A stretch of DNA of 64,000 nucleotides from Juglans regia (Eukaryota; Streptophyta; Magnoliopsida; Fagales; Juglandaceae): positions 2,294,001 to 2,358,000 of the forward strand of contig NC_049911.1 of the NCBI RefSeq assembly GCF_001411555.2. Reading direction: 5' to 3'. The position numbers were made by a program, and so were the translations under genes. The notes beneath the pieces are model-generated. The model had not been told where the DNA came from, did no database searches, and saw only the letters and a list, made by a program, of their open reading frames with translations. Each line of letters starts with the position of its first letter. Position 1 is the stretch's first letter. Of the stretch, positions 46,560-58,429 are shown in pieces.

Positions 46560-47512
46560 GAAAATATTGATTTTTTATTTTTCAATTTTGCTGAATTAAA
46601 ACGATATGGGACAATGTAAAAGGACAAAGACAGTACTGTCTTAAGATTCTTTCCTTTCATGGAGGGGCTTAAGCATATGGGGTTGCTTTGTGAAATTGTC
46701 TTCGGTATCGTTCAATTGTTGCCAATATCTTTTCTGGATTCCCTTTTCCCCTCCTACTATCATCCGTGTTCGGAAATAGAGCATGGCAAATCCTATAAAT
46801 ACTCGAGGGAAACAAAAAAGTAAAGCAAAACGACAGTAGCATAGATGTTTTCTTCTACTGAGTGATGATAAAAAGAAGTCACCACCTCCACTCTAGTTAA
46901 TGACCCTTGCGGTTGGATAGTGAGGTATTATGTGAATAATAGTGAATAAGTAATGAAAAAGTAATGATAAAATATTAAATAGTAAATAAAAGTAGGTGAA
47001 AAATAATAATAAAATAATAAATAGTAGTGAAGTATCTTCAGAATACCTGAAAATATCTCAATATCCAATGCTGCTCTCGCCAGCTTCTATGGCATGTTGT
47101 GAGCAATTTTAGTCAGAAAACCAATGCTAATAAAAAGAGCAAAGGCAGAACCTTTACTAAACATAAGAGAAGAGAACATAACTTCAAGCATTCCATTCAA
47201 ATGATTGATATGAACACCAAGATGAAGAGGTAATATTGTTATGTTTAATTTACAGGAGTCACAACCATCTCACAATTGAGCCGCCCACTTCTTGCAACTG
47301 TAATTGATTTATTAAAAGGGTACCCGTGATAATAAGAGGCGAAGAATTGTAGGGATGGATTCCAAGTCTAGAATTTCCGAAGAAGCTGAAGAATTCAAAT
47401 TTCAAACTCATTTGCCAGGACGGTGCAAAGAGATATTGTCTCCGCCTTTATTCACCATTTGTTATATGGTTCTGTGTTCCAAGTAGCTGTGCTCCGCATT
47501 ATATATCAGCAA
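46560..47512. other. Intergenic DNA between the small membrane protein and the F-box/LysM gene
   Basis: Holds the upstream region of the gene at 46158-46559, a MITE at 46910-47084 and the 3' flank of the F-box/LysM gene. Nothing else recognised. Confidence 0.45.
46910..47084. mobile_element. Short MITE with GGATA-GTGAGGTAT inverted ends
   Basis: The left end GGTTGGATAGTGAGGTATTA and the inverse of the right end (CATTGGATATTGAGATATTT) are imperfect inverted repeats around an AT-rich core of AATAGT words. It appears related to the elements at 38188 and 51056. About 175 bp. Confidence 0.6.
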
Positions 47513-49342
47513 CTAGGTCAGGCCCACTTTCCTCTCCCACCTAAGGTCCTTGGAGAACTCTGAGAGCGCAGCCCGAGGATCACCGTTGGAAATAGAAAGG
47601 TAATATTGAGCAGTCCCATCATCAACTTGCATGCTTCTCTTCAACGAGTCAAGAATCCTCCTCTTCCCTTGTTCAGTAGTCATCCTATTCAACAAGTGGC
47701 TGGAATTTCTATTAGTATCACCTTCAAGATAAAACACTGCCACTTCCCTTCTTGCATCGGTATCTAGCTCGATGTAGCATGTCCCATTTACGAGAATGTC
47801 AGGATTGCTTATAGGGATTAACAACCTCTCCCTCGAGTATATGCCATGGTCACTCATCATGTTGTTCACACGTTTTATGTCCATGACCTGCTAACACCCA
47901 AAAAAAATCAAAATTAAGAATGTCAATGCCTTTGAAGCGACAAACCAGCCTATGAAAAGTGAATCACCAGACGAACAACTCCCCGCAAAGGGAAAGGATT
48001 GAGCAAAATGAATAGATGATCATGTGTAAAGCCAAGTCAGCAATAGATTCTACAATTCTGATTTTTGAAGAATGGTTTCACACAGAAAATGTCTTTGGTT
48101 TGGTTTCATCGTCTTTTAATTCGGTCTCATCACGTTTTCGTCAAACAACTGGTGAATGGTTCCCCCTGCCAACCTTCTTCTTTGAGCCTCCTATCACGGT
48201 GATAGCATAGGTGTGCACAGAAAAGAAACCTCTATATATAGTAGATTGCGTTCAAACCAAAAATCTCCTTGAGAGGCATGATGCACCAAAAGCTACTTAC
48301 CGAGCAAGCTTCCATAATAATAATTAAAAAAAAAAAAATAATAATTGCAGACACTGGCACAATTCTTCAATAGATGAGTCAATTTTGCACACGTTAACTA
48401 CATTGATAATCAGCAGTAACATATTGAAACACATTGTAGGGCCTTTTGCATTGTCTAACTGGAAATACTGGTATATCAATAGGAATGATTCAATGTTAAA
48501 CAATGAGGAAAGAAATTTGAGAACTTGTATATGAATTTAGAGAACATTGCCTCAGACCATTTTGGAGCTTAAGTTGCATTCATAACAATCACAATTCACA
48601 CTCTTTACCATATCAAACTTGTATTTGCTCATAACAGAATTATTAGACAAATTTTGGGGCTTCAAAACAAAACATTCACTCTCTATCATATAGTTTCGCT
48701 TACTTAATTCTCTCTCCCTCTGTATAAGTTTATAACCATGATACAAAGCAGCAAGCCAAAAATAATAATCAATTTTCTTTGCATTGCCTTAATTTTATCA
48801 GAAACCAGACAAAGACATTGTGAAAGACAATTTTCAAGTACAATCAAGTTTATCTATATATATATATATAAAATATCAATAGACAGGCCCTAATAAGTCG
48901 ACATATTTGACCACCCACGCAAACAAAAGAAATAAAAAATGAACTATCCTAGCCTATATATTTTCCAGTAAAAAATTAGAAGAAATGATATTTTCTCGTC
49001 GTTTCCTACACTTTCTTAGTGACCAAAGGGTTACAATATCCATACCTGAACTGAATACCTTATAGCCAGTCTGGCAAGGGTGTCTCCCTTGACAAGCCGA
49101 TGAGATATCGCAAACTTCCCGATCCCATTGTCCCTCCAGAAGCTTCCCGAAACGGGCTTTCCTATAACGTCCTTCAATTTCCACGGCGCCTTGAAGGCTC
49201 CGGCGACGATTTCGTGGTCGGAAGCGACCGAGTACCAGAGCCGGCAGACGCAGCTCGCACGGGCGAGGTCGGGGACGGGGAGCTTCTGGAGGATGATTCT
49301 TAGTGTGTCTCGGCACGTGAGGGCCGAGAAATTTGAGTTCAT
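47513..49342 (-). CDS. F-box protein with LysM domain
   Basis: Two minus-strand exons, 49342-49046 and 47887-47513, with a GT-AG intron of about 1.2 kb, give 223 aa from the Met at 49342 (MNSNFSALTCRDTLRIILQK). Residues about 9-50 form an F-box (LPVPDLARASCVCRLWYSVA). Residues about 78-120 form a LysM domain split by the intron (ISHRLVKGDTLARLAIRYSVQ, then VMDIKRVNNMMSDHG..LLIPIS). The C-terminus is conserved-looking (SMQVDDGTAQYYLSISNGDP). It matches the Arabidopsis F-box/LysM protein At1g55000 as I remember it. It is a likely substrate-recognition subunit of an SCF ubiquitin ligase; the LysM part is probably intracellular since no signal peptide is visible. The frame stays open upstream of the Met to about 49540, but without ATG. 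Confidence 0.9.
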
Positions 49343-50092
49343 CGGGGAGATTGCTGGCGTTGAGAATTCGGAGCTGCTGGGATCGCTGCGGGTTGGGTTT
49401 GGGATTGGAGGGTGGTTGAGGTGTGGGAGGAATTCGTTTTCGACTTCGTATTCGTCGCCGCGGCAACCAATTTCTAGAGAGAGAAATGGGAGCTGGAAGG
49501 TGGAATTCCATGAATAGATCGGACTGGATGATTGTTAGGTGGACAGGCTACGACGTTAAGTTGGAATAGTAGCTGGGATTTTTATATAAAATAAAAATTA
49601 GAGTTAATTATAAAATCAATTTATGTTCACATTTTTATTCGATATTTAAGTTTCTAAATTTTACAAAATTAATATCCAAACTTTAAGAAATTTCGCAATT
49701 ACATATTTTTTTCAATTTATTTTTTAGATGACTAATATAATGACACGTGTTAATTTTTGATTGGTTGATCGTGATATTGATATTGAAATTAGTAAATAAA
49801 AACTCTGTAATTAATTTTCTAACAACAAAAGCACATAATTATGAATATATCAATTTTATAAAATTAAAAAATTAAATTTTGAATCACAGGTCTTGATTTT
49901 GAAATTAAATATAAAGATTATAGTCATAGTAATATTCTTACTTTAATTCTAAATAATTTTTAAAAATTTTAAGTTTTATCACTTTTAATCATACAACTTT
50001 GTAACATTTTAAGTTAATTTTTACTTAAAATGATTGGCTTATAGTACTTTGTTAAAATATGATATCAATTGGGGTAACTAAAGACAACAAGT

Positions 50093-50642
50093 AGAGGAGA
50101 CAATATGTAACACGATCTGTTAATCCAATATAAACACGATATGATAAAATATGGTTAGGATTTAGTCTTAATGAGTTCGAGTCAAAACGGATTGATTCGT
50201 TAAGACAATATTTCTTAATGGGTTAATAACGGGGCAACTAGTTTTGACCAAAATTAAAGTTACAATTATACTTTTATATTTAAAAATAAAATTGTTGGGA
50301 TTTTAATTTCGATATTTTTATTATTTAGATTGTAATTTTGGACTTGTAATTAGTTTTATATTTTGTATAGATATTGTGATTTTAATATTTATATAAAATT
50401 ATGCTAAACTTAACTAGGTCAAACGGGTTAATTTCGGATATGTTCAATCTATTTACATAAACGGATCAAAACGGATTGACACGACACGAACCGATCCGAC
50501 CCGTTATATTAATGGGTCATGTTAGGATTTTAGATTTTGACACATAAGCTTAACATATTAAGTTAGGGTTGACTCATATAGTATAATATATATGTTTTGA
50601 CACGACACGAACACGACTCGTTAACACGATTTGACACTTCTA
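50093..50642. mobile_element. hAT-like MITE in duplication copy A
   Basis: 550 bp, starting TAGAGGAGACAATATGTAAC and ending ATTTGACACTTCTA, with degenerate inverted ends and internal CACGACACGAAC and TTAACACGAT words. Flanks are ACAACAAG and ATAATAAG, an 8-bp target duplication that is better preserved in copy B. Confidence 0.75.
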
Positions 50643-51055
50643 ATAATAAGATATGGAAGGCATTTCTTTTTATTTTATTTTATTTTATTTTATTATCATA
50701 ACAAAATATGAGGTAATCCTATTATTAAAATTTATATGAGATGAAATTAACAAAATTTAAGAGGTTTTACTGACAAGTGATAAGAAGTTAAAAACGGCAT
50801 GAAAAAAAGAGAGGTTAATTTCGAACCATTTTGATAAAAAAGAGGGATTTTTATCAAAATCAGAAGATTTGGATCTCCTGAATTTATTAGTTTAAAATGT
50901 GAGAGATGAATACATAAAAGGTTAGCGACAAATTTCAAATGAACAAGTCTTACGTAAGTGTTTTTGTAAAAAATAGATCATACTAACACCTTAAGTTTTT
51001 AGATCATACTAACACCTAAAAATAGATCAAACCGCTGGTAAGATTTTAGGTGCAA

Positions 51056-51252
51056 TTTGGATAGTGAGATAAGATGAAATGATTTTAGATAAAAATTAAA
51101 AGTCGAATAAAATATTATTAGAATATTATTTTTAATATTATTATTGTTTTGAGATTTGAAAAAGTTAAATTATTAATTATATTTTGTGTGAGAATTTAAA
51201 AAAATTATAATGATAAGATGAGATGAGATGAGACACTTTTACCATCCAAACG
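51056..51252. mobile_element. MITE with GATGAGATGAGATGAGA end, copy A
   Basis: Begins ATTTGGATAGTGAGATAAGA, has the core GAATAAAATATTATTAGAAT, and ends GAGATGAGATGAGACAC...CCAAACGAGATC. The counterpart in copy B is at 55167-55355. I remember this as a very abundant element in walnut-family genomes; that is memory, not a search. Confidence 0.6.
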
Positions 51253-52575
51253 AGATCTTAAAAAAATGAATTTCTCACACTTTTTTATGATCAGGTTTAG
51301 TTTTTTATATAAAAAAAAAATTGTGCAAAAATTATGTATTTTAAAAACGAGCAATGCACGTATAATCCCCATTTAGGGACTGCATTGTAAGTTTAGTTAA
51401 TTTTATCTTTAAATTTTTTCAAAATTACAATAATATCCTTATCAAAATGGTACTCTTTCCTATTTAATGAAGGGCTTACACATGTAGTCCCCATTTAGAG
51501 AATACAAATAGAATTTTTCTTTAAAAACTTGAGAAATTTTATTTACAATCCTTAATGAGAGACTGTGTGTGCAATTTCATTGATTAATGTGGGTAAAATA
51601 GGAAAACATTCATTTAAAAAAAAATATTATTGTAATTTTAATTTTTTTTAAATATAATTATATGGACATATATGAACAGTCCCCATTTAAAGACTGTATG
51701 CGACTAACTCTTTAAACTTATATATATAATTGAGAAAATATATTTACAACCGTAAATTGTGCAATCGTCGTATAATCTTTTTTAAAAAAATGAATAAAAA
51801 AATGAGATTTATATAAAAAAAAAATTAATTTTTTAATAATAAATTATATTTTTTTAAAATGATTATATAATATTTACGTATAATTATATATAAAATTATC
51901 TTATATAATTATTCAATACAACTCGCAGCATCAAATATCTCCTCCGTTATAACTCCAAGAATATTTGGATAGTAATTCTAGGCCCTAGAATCTTAACAAT
52001 ATCAGTATCCAAAAGAAAAATTATATATAAGCCAAGATTTTGTGTCGATTTGATCAGTTGGGGGCCCAACTGTTGGGCCGCAGAAAAAGGTATACACCAA
52101 CTACGGAACCATTATATTTTCAATAAGATGATTTTGCGAGATGAAAAAAGCGAAGGTAATTGAACATTTCAGTCCTTGTGAATGGATGAGTTGGAAAGCA
52201 ATGAAAAATGTGATGCATATGGCCTAATTTGTCTTTCCTCCGTATTATAGTTTTGTGCGGTACAAATTCTTTATTTGCAATTCTTCACGGAAAATATATT
52301 TACAACCGTAAAGTGTGTAAATGAAACGAAATTTTTTTAAAAAAATAAATAAATACAAGATGTACATAAAAAAAAAATTAATTTTTTAATAATAAATTCT
52401 ATTTTTCTTTAACGTAACATTATTCGCATTAATTTATTCTCTCTAACACATAAGAAAGTGATAAGCGTAGCTATTGTGATTCCAAAGAGAAGATCTTTTG
52501 ATGTCCCCATAGTGAATTTACATTAGACTAATTCAAATGTGCTACACTACCGTATACCTATTGTCACTACAGCAA

Positions 52576-52715
52576 CCCTTCATACGGGTAATTCTATGCA
52601 TCAGCCTACACACTTCACACACTATGTATTTAATTTTTTTTTTTTTAAATCTCAATACACTAAGTGTGTTAAGTGTGTGATAAATAGTATGCTGATGCAA
52701 ATATTTTTCCATATA
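52576..52715. mobile_element. Small foldback insert present only in duplication copy A
   Basis: The left end GGGTAATTCTATGCATCAGC and the inverse of the right end (GGAAAAATATTTGCATCAGC) are inverted repeats of about 24 bp. The corresponding position in copy B (near 56840) lacks it and has other sequence instead. Confidence 0.6.
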
Positions 52716-53597
52716 TATATAGAAAAATGCTCAATACACTTTTTTATAGAATACCAAGGATCACTCTCCATGCAAGAGATCATGTGAGCTTTCTGACGAT
52801 AACTTCATCCTTGAATATGTCCTCTGTAATGGAACCCTTTTGATGAGTTCATATTCTTCTAATTTCAGGCAACAATCAAGGTATAAAAAAACACATTTGC
52901 AAACCTGCTTATTGATATACTCAATCATTTAAAATATTAAAATATTTGTATTTTAACATTTTTCACAAAGATAACCGTTAAAAGCACTCTTGTTAGATTA
53001 TGCAAATGAAAAAAGTGATGACTTTTAACTACAGTAAATTAGTTCTTTGGGTCATATTTGATAGTCACTATAAGTTTGTAGTATGACCAAAGGGAATAAC
53101 AAATATTTTCTTCCTTGCAAGCTCTCTCTCTTCCCTCAGTTTTGGCTTCTACTTAACTCTTTTTTTTTTTTTTCCTCGTGTTCTTCCTTTTCAGCAGCAC
53201 TTGTGTTTTGTTGTCTTTCCTTTATTTTTTTCCTATTGCATTAATAACAATAATTATTAAACCCATTTTTTTTCCCGGTAGCATTAAGAGCATTAATTGT
53301 TGTATAACGAATGATTTTATTAATTTTTGAATTAATATTTGTATCATGAAGGGTTGTATACTGCAAGTCTTATATTATATAACATTAATATTTCCATGTA
53401 GTTCTTAATTTAGAAAAAAATAGTTTAATAGAACAAAAAAAATTGAAAAAAACATATTATTAAGTTTATAATATTTTATTATTATTTTGACTAATAGATG
53501 AATAATCTAATGTGAGAATAAGTTTTGAGTGAAATAATCAAATACAAAATCATGTCATATTATACAAATTTTACATTTGTATTTAAATAATCCAAAT

Positions 53598-53649
53598 GCT
53601 AATTCAAATGTGCTACACTATCGTGTACCTATTGTCACTATAGCAACCC
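53598..53649. repeat. Templated filler at the A/B junction
   Basis: This 52-bp stretch (CTAATTCAAATGTGCTACAC...GCAACCC) is a third copy of sequence inside each unit (52530-52580 and 56786-56836). It sits exactly between the end of copy A and the start of copy B. Confidence 0.8.
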
Positions 53650-54102
53650 TTCGATATTTAAGTTTCTAGATTTTACAAAATTAATATCCAAACTTTAAGA
53701 AATTTCGCAATTACATATTTTTTTCAATTTATTTTTTAGATAACTAATATAATGACACGTGTTAATTTTTGATTGGTTGATCTTGATATTGATATTGAAA
53801 TTAGTAAATAAAAACTCTGTAATTAATTTTCTAACAACAAAAGCATATAATTATGAATATATCAATTTTATAAAATTAAAAAATTATATTTTGAATCACA
53901 AGTCTTGATTTTGAAATTAAATATAAAGATTATAGTCATAGTAATATTCTTACATTAATTCTAAATAATTTTAAAAAATTTTAAGTTTTATCACTTTTAA
54001 TCATACAACTTTGTAACATTTTAAGTTAATTTTTACTCAAATGATTGAACTATAATACTTTGTTAAAATATGATATCAATTGGGGTAACTAAAGATAATA
54101 AG

Positions 54103-54648
54103 TAGATGTGGTAATATGTAACACGATCTGTTAATCCAACACGAATACGACACGATAAAAGATAGTTAGAGTTTAGTCTTAATGAGGTCGGGTCAAAACG
54201 AATAGACCCGTTAAGACAATATTTCTTAATGGGTTGATAACGGGTCAACTAGTTTTGACCAAAGTTAAAGTTACAATTATACCTTTATACCTAAAAATAA
54301 AATTATTGGGATTTTAACTTCGATATTTTTATTATTTTGATTGTAATTTTGAACTTGTAGTTAGTTTTATATTTTGTATAGATATTGTGATTTTAATATT
54401 TATATAAAATTATGCTAAACTTAACTAGGTCAAACGGATTAATTTCGGATATATTCAATCTATTTACATAAACGAGTCAAAATGGATTGACAAGACCCGA
54501 CCGGCCCGTTATATTAATGAGTCGTGTTAGGGTTTTAGATTTTGACATGATAAGCTTAACGGGTTAGGTTATAATTGATCCATAAAGTATAATGTATATG
54601 TTTTGATAAGACACGATCATGACTCGTTAAGACGATTTGACATCCCTA
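54103..54648. mobile_element. hAT-like MITE in duplication copy B
   Basis: 546 bp, starting TAGATGTGGTAATATGTAAC and ending TTTGACATCCCTA. Flanked by ATAATAAG (54095-54102) and ATAACAAA (54649-54656), the same 8-bp target duplication as copy A, so the insertion predates the duplication. Confidence 0.75.
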
Positions 54649-54729
54649 ATAACAAAAGAGGAAAGGCATTGCTTTTTATTTTATTTTATTATCATAACAA
54701 AATATGAGATAATCCTATTATTAAAATTT

Positions 54730-54875
54730 GAGAAATTCTATTTGCAGTCCCCAAGTGCAAGCCCCTTATTAAATGAGAAAAAATATCATTTCAGGAGGGA
54801 TAGTTTTGTAATTTTAAAAAAAAATAAAAATAAAATTACCTAGGTTTGTATTGCAGTTCCCATTTAGCATTGCTC
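54730..54875. mobile_element. MULE-like MITE, 9-bp target duplication, only in copy B
   Basis: 146 bp, starting GAGAAATTCTATTTGCAG and ending GGAACTGC-type inverse sequence (TTTAGCATTGCTC). Flanked by perfect TTAAAATTT at 54721-54729 and 54876-54884. Copy A has a single TTAAAATTT at 50725-50733, an exact empty site. A 9-bp duplication suggests a Mutator-type transposase. Confidence 0.85.
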
Positions 54876-55835
54876 TTAAAATTTATATGAGCTGAAATTA
54901 ACAAAATTTAAGAGGTTTTACTGACAAGAAGTTAAAAACGGCATGAAAAAAGGAGACGTTAATTTCGAACCATTTTGATAAGAAAGAGAGATTTTTATCA
55001 AAATCAGAAGATTTGGATCTCCTGAATTTATTAGTTTAAAATGTGAGAGATGAATACATAAATTGTTATGGACAAGCTCCAAATGAACAAGTCTTACCTA
55101 AGTTTTTTGTGAAAAATAGATCATACTAACACCTAAAAATAGACCAAACCGCCCGGAAGATTTTAGGTGCGGATAGTGAGGTAAGATGAAATAATTTTAA
55201 ATAAAAATTAAAAATTGAATAAAATATTGTTAGAATATTATTTTTATTTTGAGATTTCAAAATTTTAAATTATTTATTATATTTTGTGTGAAAATTTGAA
55301 AAAGTTATAATGATAAAATGAGATGAGATGAGACACTTTCACTATCTAAACTAGACCTAAAAAAAATGAATATTTCACACTTTTTTATGATCGGATTTAG
55401 ATTTAAAAAAAAAAAGAAATTGTGCAAAATTTATGTATTTTAAAAACGAGTAATGCACGTATAATCCTCATTTGGGGACTGCATTACAAGTTTAGTTAAT
55501 TTTATCTTTAAATTTTTTAAAATTACAATAATATCCTTATCAAAATGGTATTTTTTTCTATTTAATGAAGGACTTGCACATGTAGTCCCTATTTGGAGAC
55601 TGTAAATAAAATTTTTCTTTAAAAACTTGAAAAATTATATTTGCAGTTCTTAATAGGGGATTGGGTGTGCAGTCTCATTGATTAACATGGGTAAAAGGAG
55701 AAAATATTATTTTAAAAAGAATATTATTGTAATTTTAAATTTTTTTTAAACATAATTATATGGGCATATATGAGCAATTCCCATTTGGGGACTGTATATA
55801 GACTAAACTCTTTAAACTTATATATATATATAATT

Positions 55836-56187
55836 GAGAAAATATATTTACAACCGTGAATTGTGCAATCATCACGTAATCTTTTTAAAAAAAATGAATA
55901 AAACATGGAATCCACATAAAAGAAATTAAATTTTTAATAATGAATCATATTTTTTTTTAAACCAATTATGTAATATTTACGTACTTCATGATTATATATA
56001 AAATTTTCTTATATAAGTAATGTTACATACAGTCGTGGAATACGTAAGTGTCGTGCAGTCACTTTGAAAAAGAGTGAGATCTACTATTTAAAAATTAATT
56101 TTTTTTTATATAGATTCTATATTTATTTATTTATTTTAAAATAATTACATGATATTTATACACTTACGATTATAAATATCATTTCTC
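55836..56187. mobile_element. Two adjacent foldback MITEs
   Basis: Two copies of the family described at 22890-23060 lie side by side (55836-56009 and 56018-56187), the second in better condition (CGTGGAATACGTAAGTGTCG...CACTTACGATTATAAATATC). Copy A has only the first, at 51732-51900. Confidence 0.65.
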
Positions 56188-56868
56188 TTATTCTATACAT
56201 CTTGCAGCAACAAATATCTCCTCCGTTATAAGTCCAAGAATATTTGGATAGTAATTCTAGGCCCTAGAATCTTAACTAGATCTGGATTCAAAAGAAAATT
56301 TATATATAAGCCAAGATTTTGTGTCGATTTGATCAGTTGGGGGCCCAACTGTTGGGCCGCAGAAAAAGGTATACACCAACTACGGAACCATTATATTTTC
56401 AATAAGATGATTTTGGGAGATGAAAAAAGCGAAGGTAATTGTACATTTCAGTCCTTGTGGATGGATGAGTTGGAAAGCAATCAAAAATGTGATGCATATG
56501 GCCTAATTTGTCTTTCCTCCGTATTATAGTTTTGTGCGGTACAAATTCTTTATTTGCAATTCTTTACGGGAAATGATATTTACAATCGTAAATTGTGTAA
56601 ATGAAACGAAATTTTTTTAAAAAAATAAATAAATACGAGATGTACAAAAAAAAAAATTAATTTTTTAATAATAAACTTTATTTTTCTTTAACGACTATAT
56701 TTAACATTATTCGCATTAATTTATTCTCTCTTGTGATTCCAAAGAGAAAATCTTTTGATGTCCCGATAGTGAATTTACATTAGACTAATTCAAATGTGCT
56801 ACACTACCGTGTACCTATTGTCACTATAGCAACCCTTCATACTTTGCTTTGTCATTGAAGATGATTCG

Positions 56869-56919
<51 letters not shown>

Positions 56920-57811
56920 GCTCAATACACTTTTTTATAGATTACCAAGGATCACTCTTCATGCAAGAGATCATGTGAGCTTCTGACGATAACTTCATCC
57001 TTGAATATGTCCTCTGTAATGGAACCCATTTGATGAGTTCATATTCTTCTAATTTCAGGCAACAATCAAGGTATAAAAAAACACATTTGCAAAACTGCTT
57101 ATTGATATACTCAATCATTTAAAATATTAAAATATTTATATTTTAACATTTTTCATAAAGGTAACCGTTAAAAGCACTCTCATTAGATTATGCAAATGAA
57201 AAAAAGTGATGACTTTTAGCTACAGTAAATTAGTTCTTTGGGTCATATTTGATAGTCACTGTAAGTTTGTAGTATGACCAAAGGGAATAACAAATATTTT
57301 CTTTCTTGCAAGCTCTCTCTCTTCCCTCGGTTTTGGCTTCTACTGAACTATTTTTTTTTTCATTTCTTCCCCCGTGTTCTTCCTCTTTAGCAGCACTTGT
57401 GTTTTGTTGTCATTCCTTTATTTTTTTCCTTTTTTTTCCCTGTTGCATTAATAACAATAATTATTAAACCCGATTTTTTTCCCGGTAGCATTAAGAACAT
57501 TAATTGTTGTATAATGAATGATTTTATTAATTTTCGAATTAATGTTTGTATCATGAAGGGTTGTATACTGCAAGTCTTATATTGCATAACATTAATATTT
57601 TTATGTAGTTCTTAATTTAGAAAAAAAAGTTTAATAGAATAAAAAAATTGAAAAAAACATATTATTAAGTTTATAATATTCTATTATTATTTTTACTAAT
57701 AGATGAATAATTCAATGTGGGAATAAGTTTTGAGTGGAATAGTCAAATACAAAATCATGTCATATTATGCAAATCTTATATTTACATTTACATAATCCAA
57801 TACTAATACTC

Positions 57812-58429
57812 TAAGGGTCTCATAATAAATAACGCGTTTACTTCCTCTGAATTACGTGGTCATATAGGATATAGGAGATGTTTATCTTCTTCTTCTTTTT
57901 ATGTTTTTTTTTTTTTAAAAAAGAAAAAAATCCTAAGCAACTTATATACCTTCATAAATTATTCTGTATAATAAGCATCACATCTCTATCTAGGCCTTTG
58001 GAAACCTTCTAGGTAGGTGTATCGATCCCATAGTGTTGGCCTCGCCTAACTATTTAAAGGTTGATTGTTCAAGTTTTCCAACCGGCCCCATAATTTGAAA
58101 GAGGAGATCATCAGAGACATTGGTCGTTTCTCAAGGGATCTTGTGGTGTTAAATCCAGGGGGATAAACGCATGCAGCATATCCAATATAAAAGCAAGATC
58201 GATCGATCGATCGATGTTGATGGTTGAATTTTCATGGCCGGAAGTAAAGAGATCATAGATCATGATCAGTGCAAATCTCTTTCCCACATGACTATTAATT
58301 GATTATTGTCTCCACTTAGAATTAGGCCCACTGTTGTGCCTTATATTCTACCTGTATGTATAATTGGGTATTTGGTTGGGTTTGATAGTAACTTGGAATC
58401 GAAAGAAAATGACATTATTAGGTGAAGAT
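57812..58429. other. Intergenic DNA, nothing recognised
   Basis: Single-copy sequence on the far side of the tandem duplication. Includes a GATC run (58198-58214). No gene seen. Confidence 0.4.

Larger units (their letters stand above)
49638..53600. repeat. Segmental duplication, copy A
   Basis: This block (starting TTCGATATTTAAG) is repeated in direct orientation at 53650-57811. Both copies contain, in order, the hAT-like MITE, two other MITE families, a well conserved segment at 52015-52290 (with GGGGGCCCAACTGTTGGGCC), and a conserved 3' segment at 52750-53590. No protein-coding gene is recognised. Copy A alone carries an extra foldback insert at about 52576-52715. Confidence 0.9.
53650..57811. 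repeat. Segmental duplication, copy B
   Basis: A direct tandem copy of 49638-53600, offset 4012 bp at the left end and about 4270 bp near 56300. The added length comes from the MITE at 54730-54875, an extra foldback MITE at 56018-56187 and a TA microsatellite at about 56877-56916. Point differences are scattered; by eye the copies are roughly nine-tenths identical. Confidence 0.9.

Noticed and set aside
48954..49511. 185-codon minus-strand ORF with ATG at 49511
   Set aside because: It overlaps the F-box exon in another frame, is Pro/Arg-rich, and lacks motifs; the F-box/LysM frame is clearly the real one.
52050..52078. GGGCCCAAC/GTTGGGCC inverted motif as TCP-bound promoter
   Set aside because: Conserved in both duplicates, but no gene or transcript start can be placed near it.
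58198..58214. GATC run as a regulatory or methylation site
   Set aside because: A short tetranucleotide microsatellite; no evidence for function.
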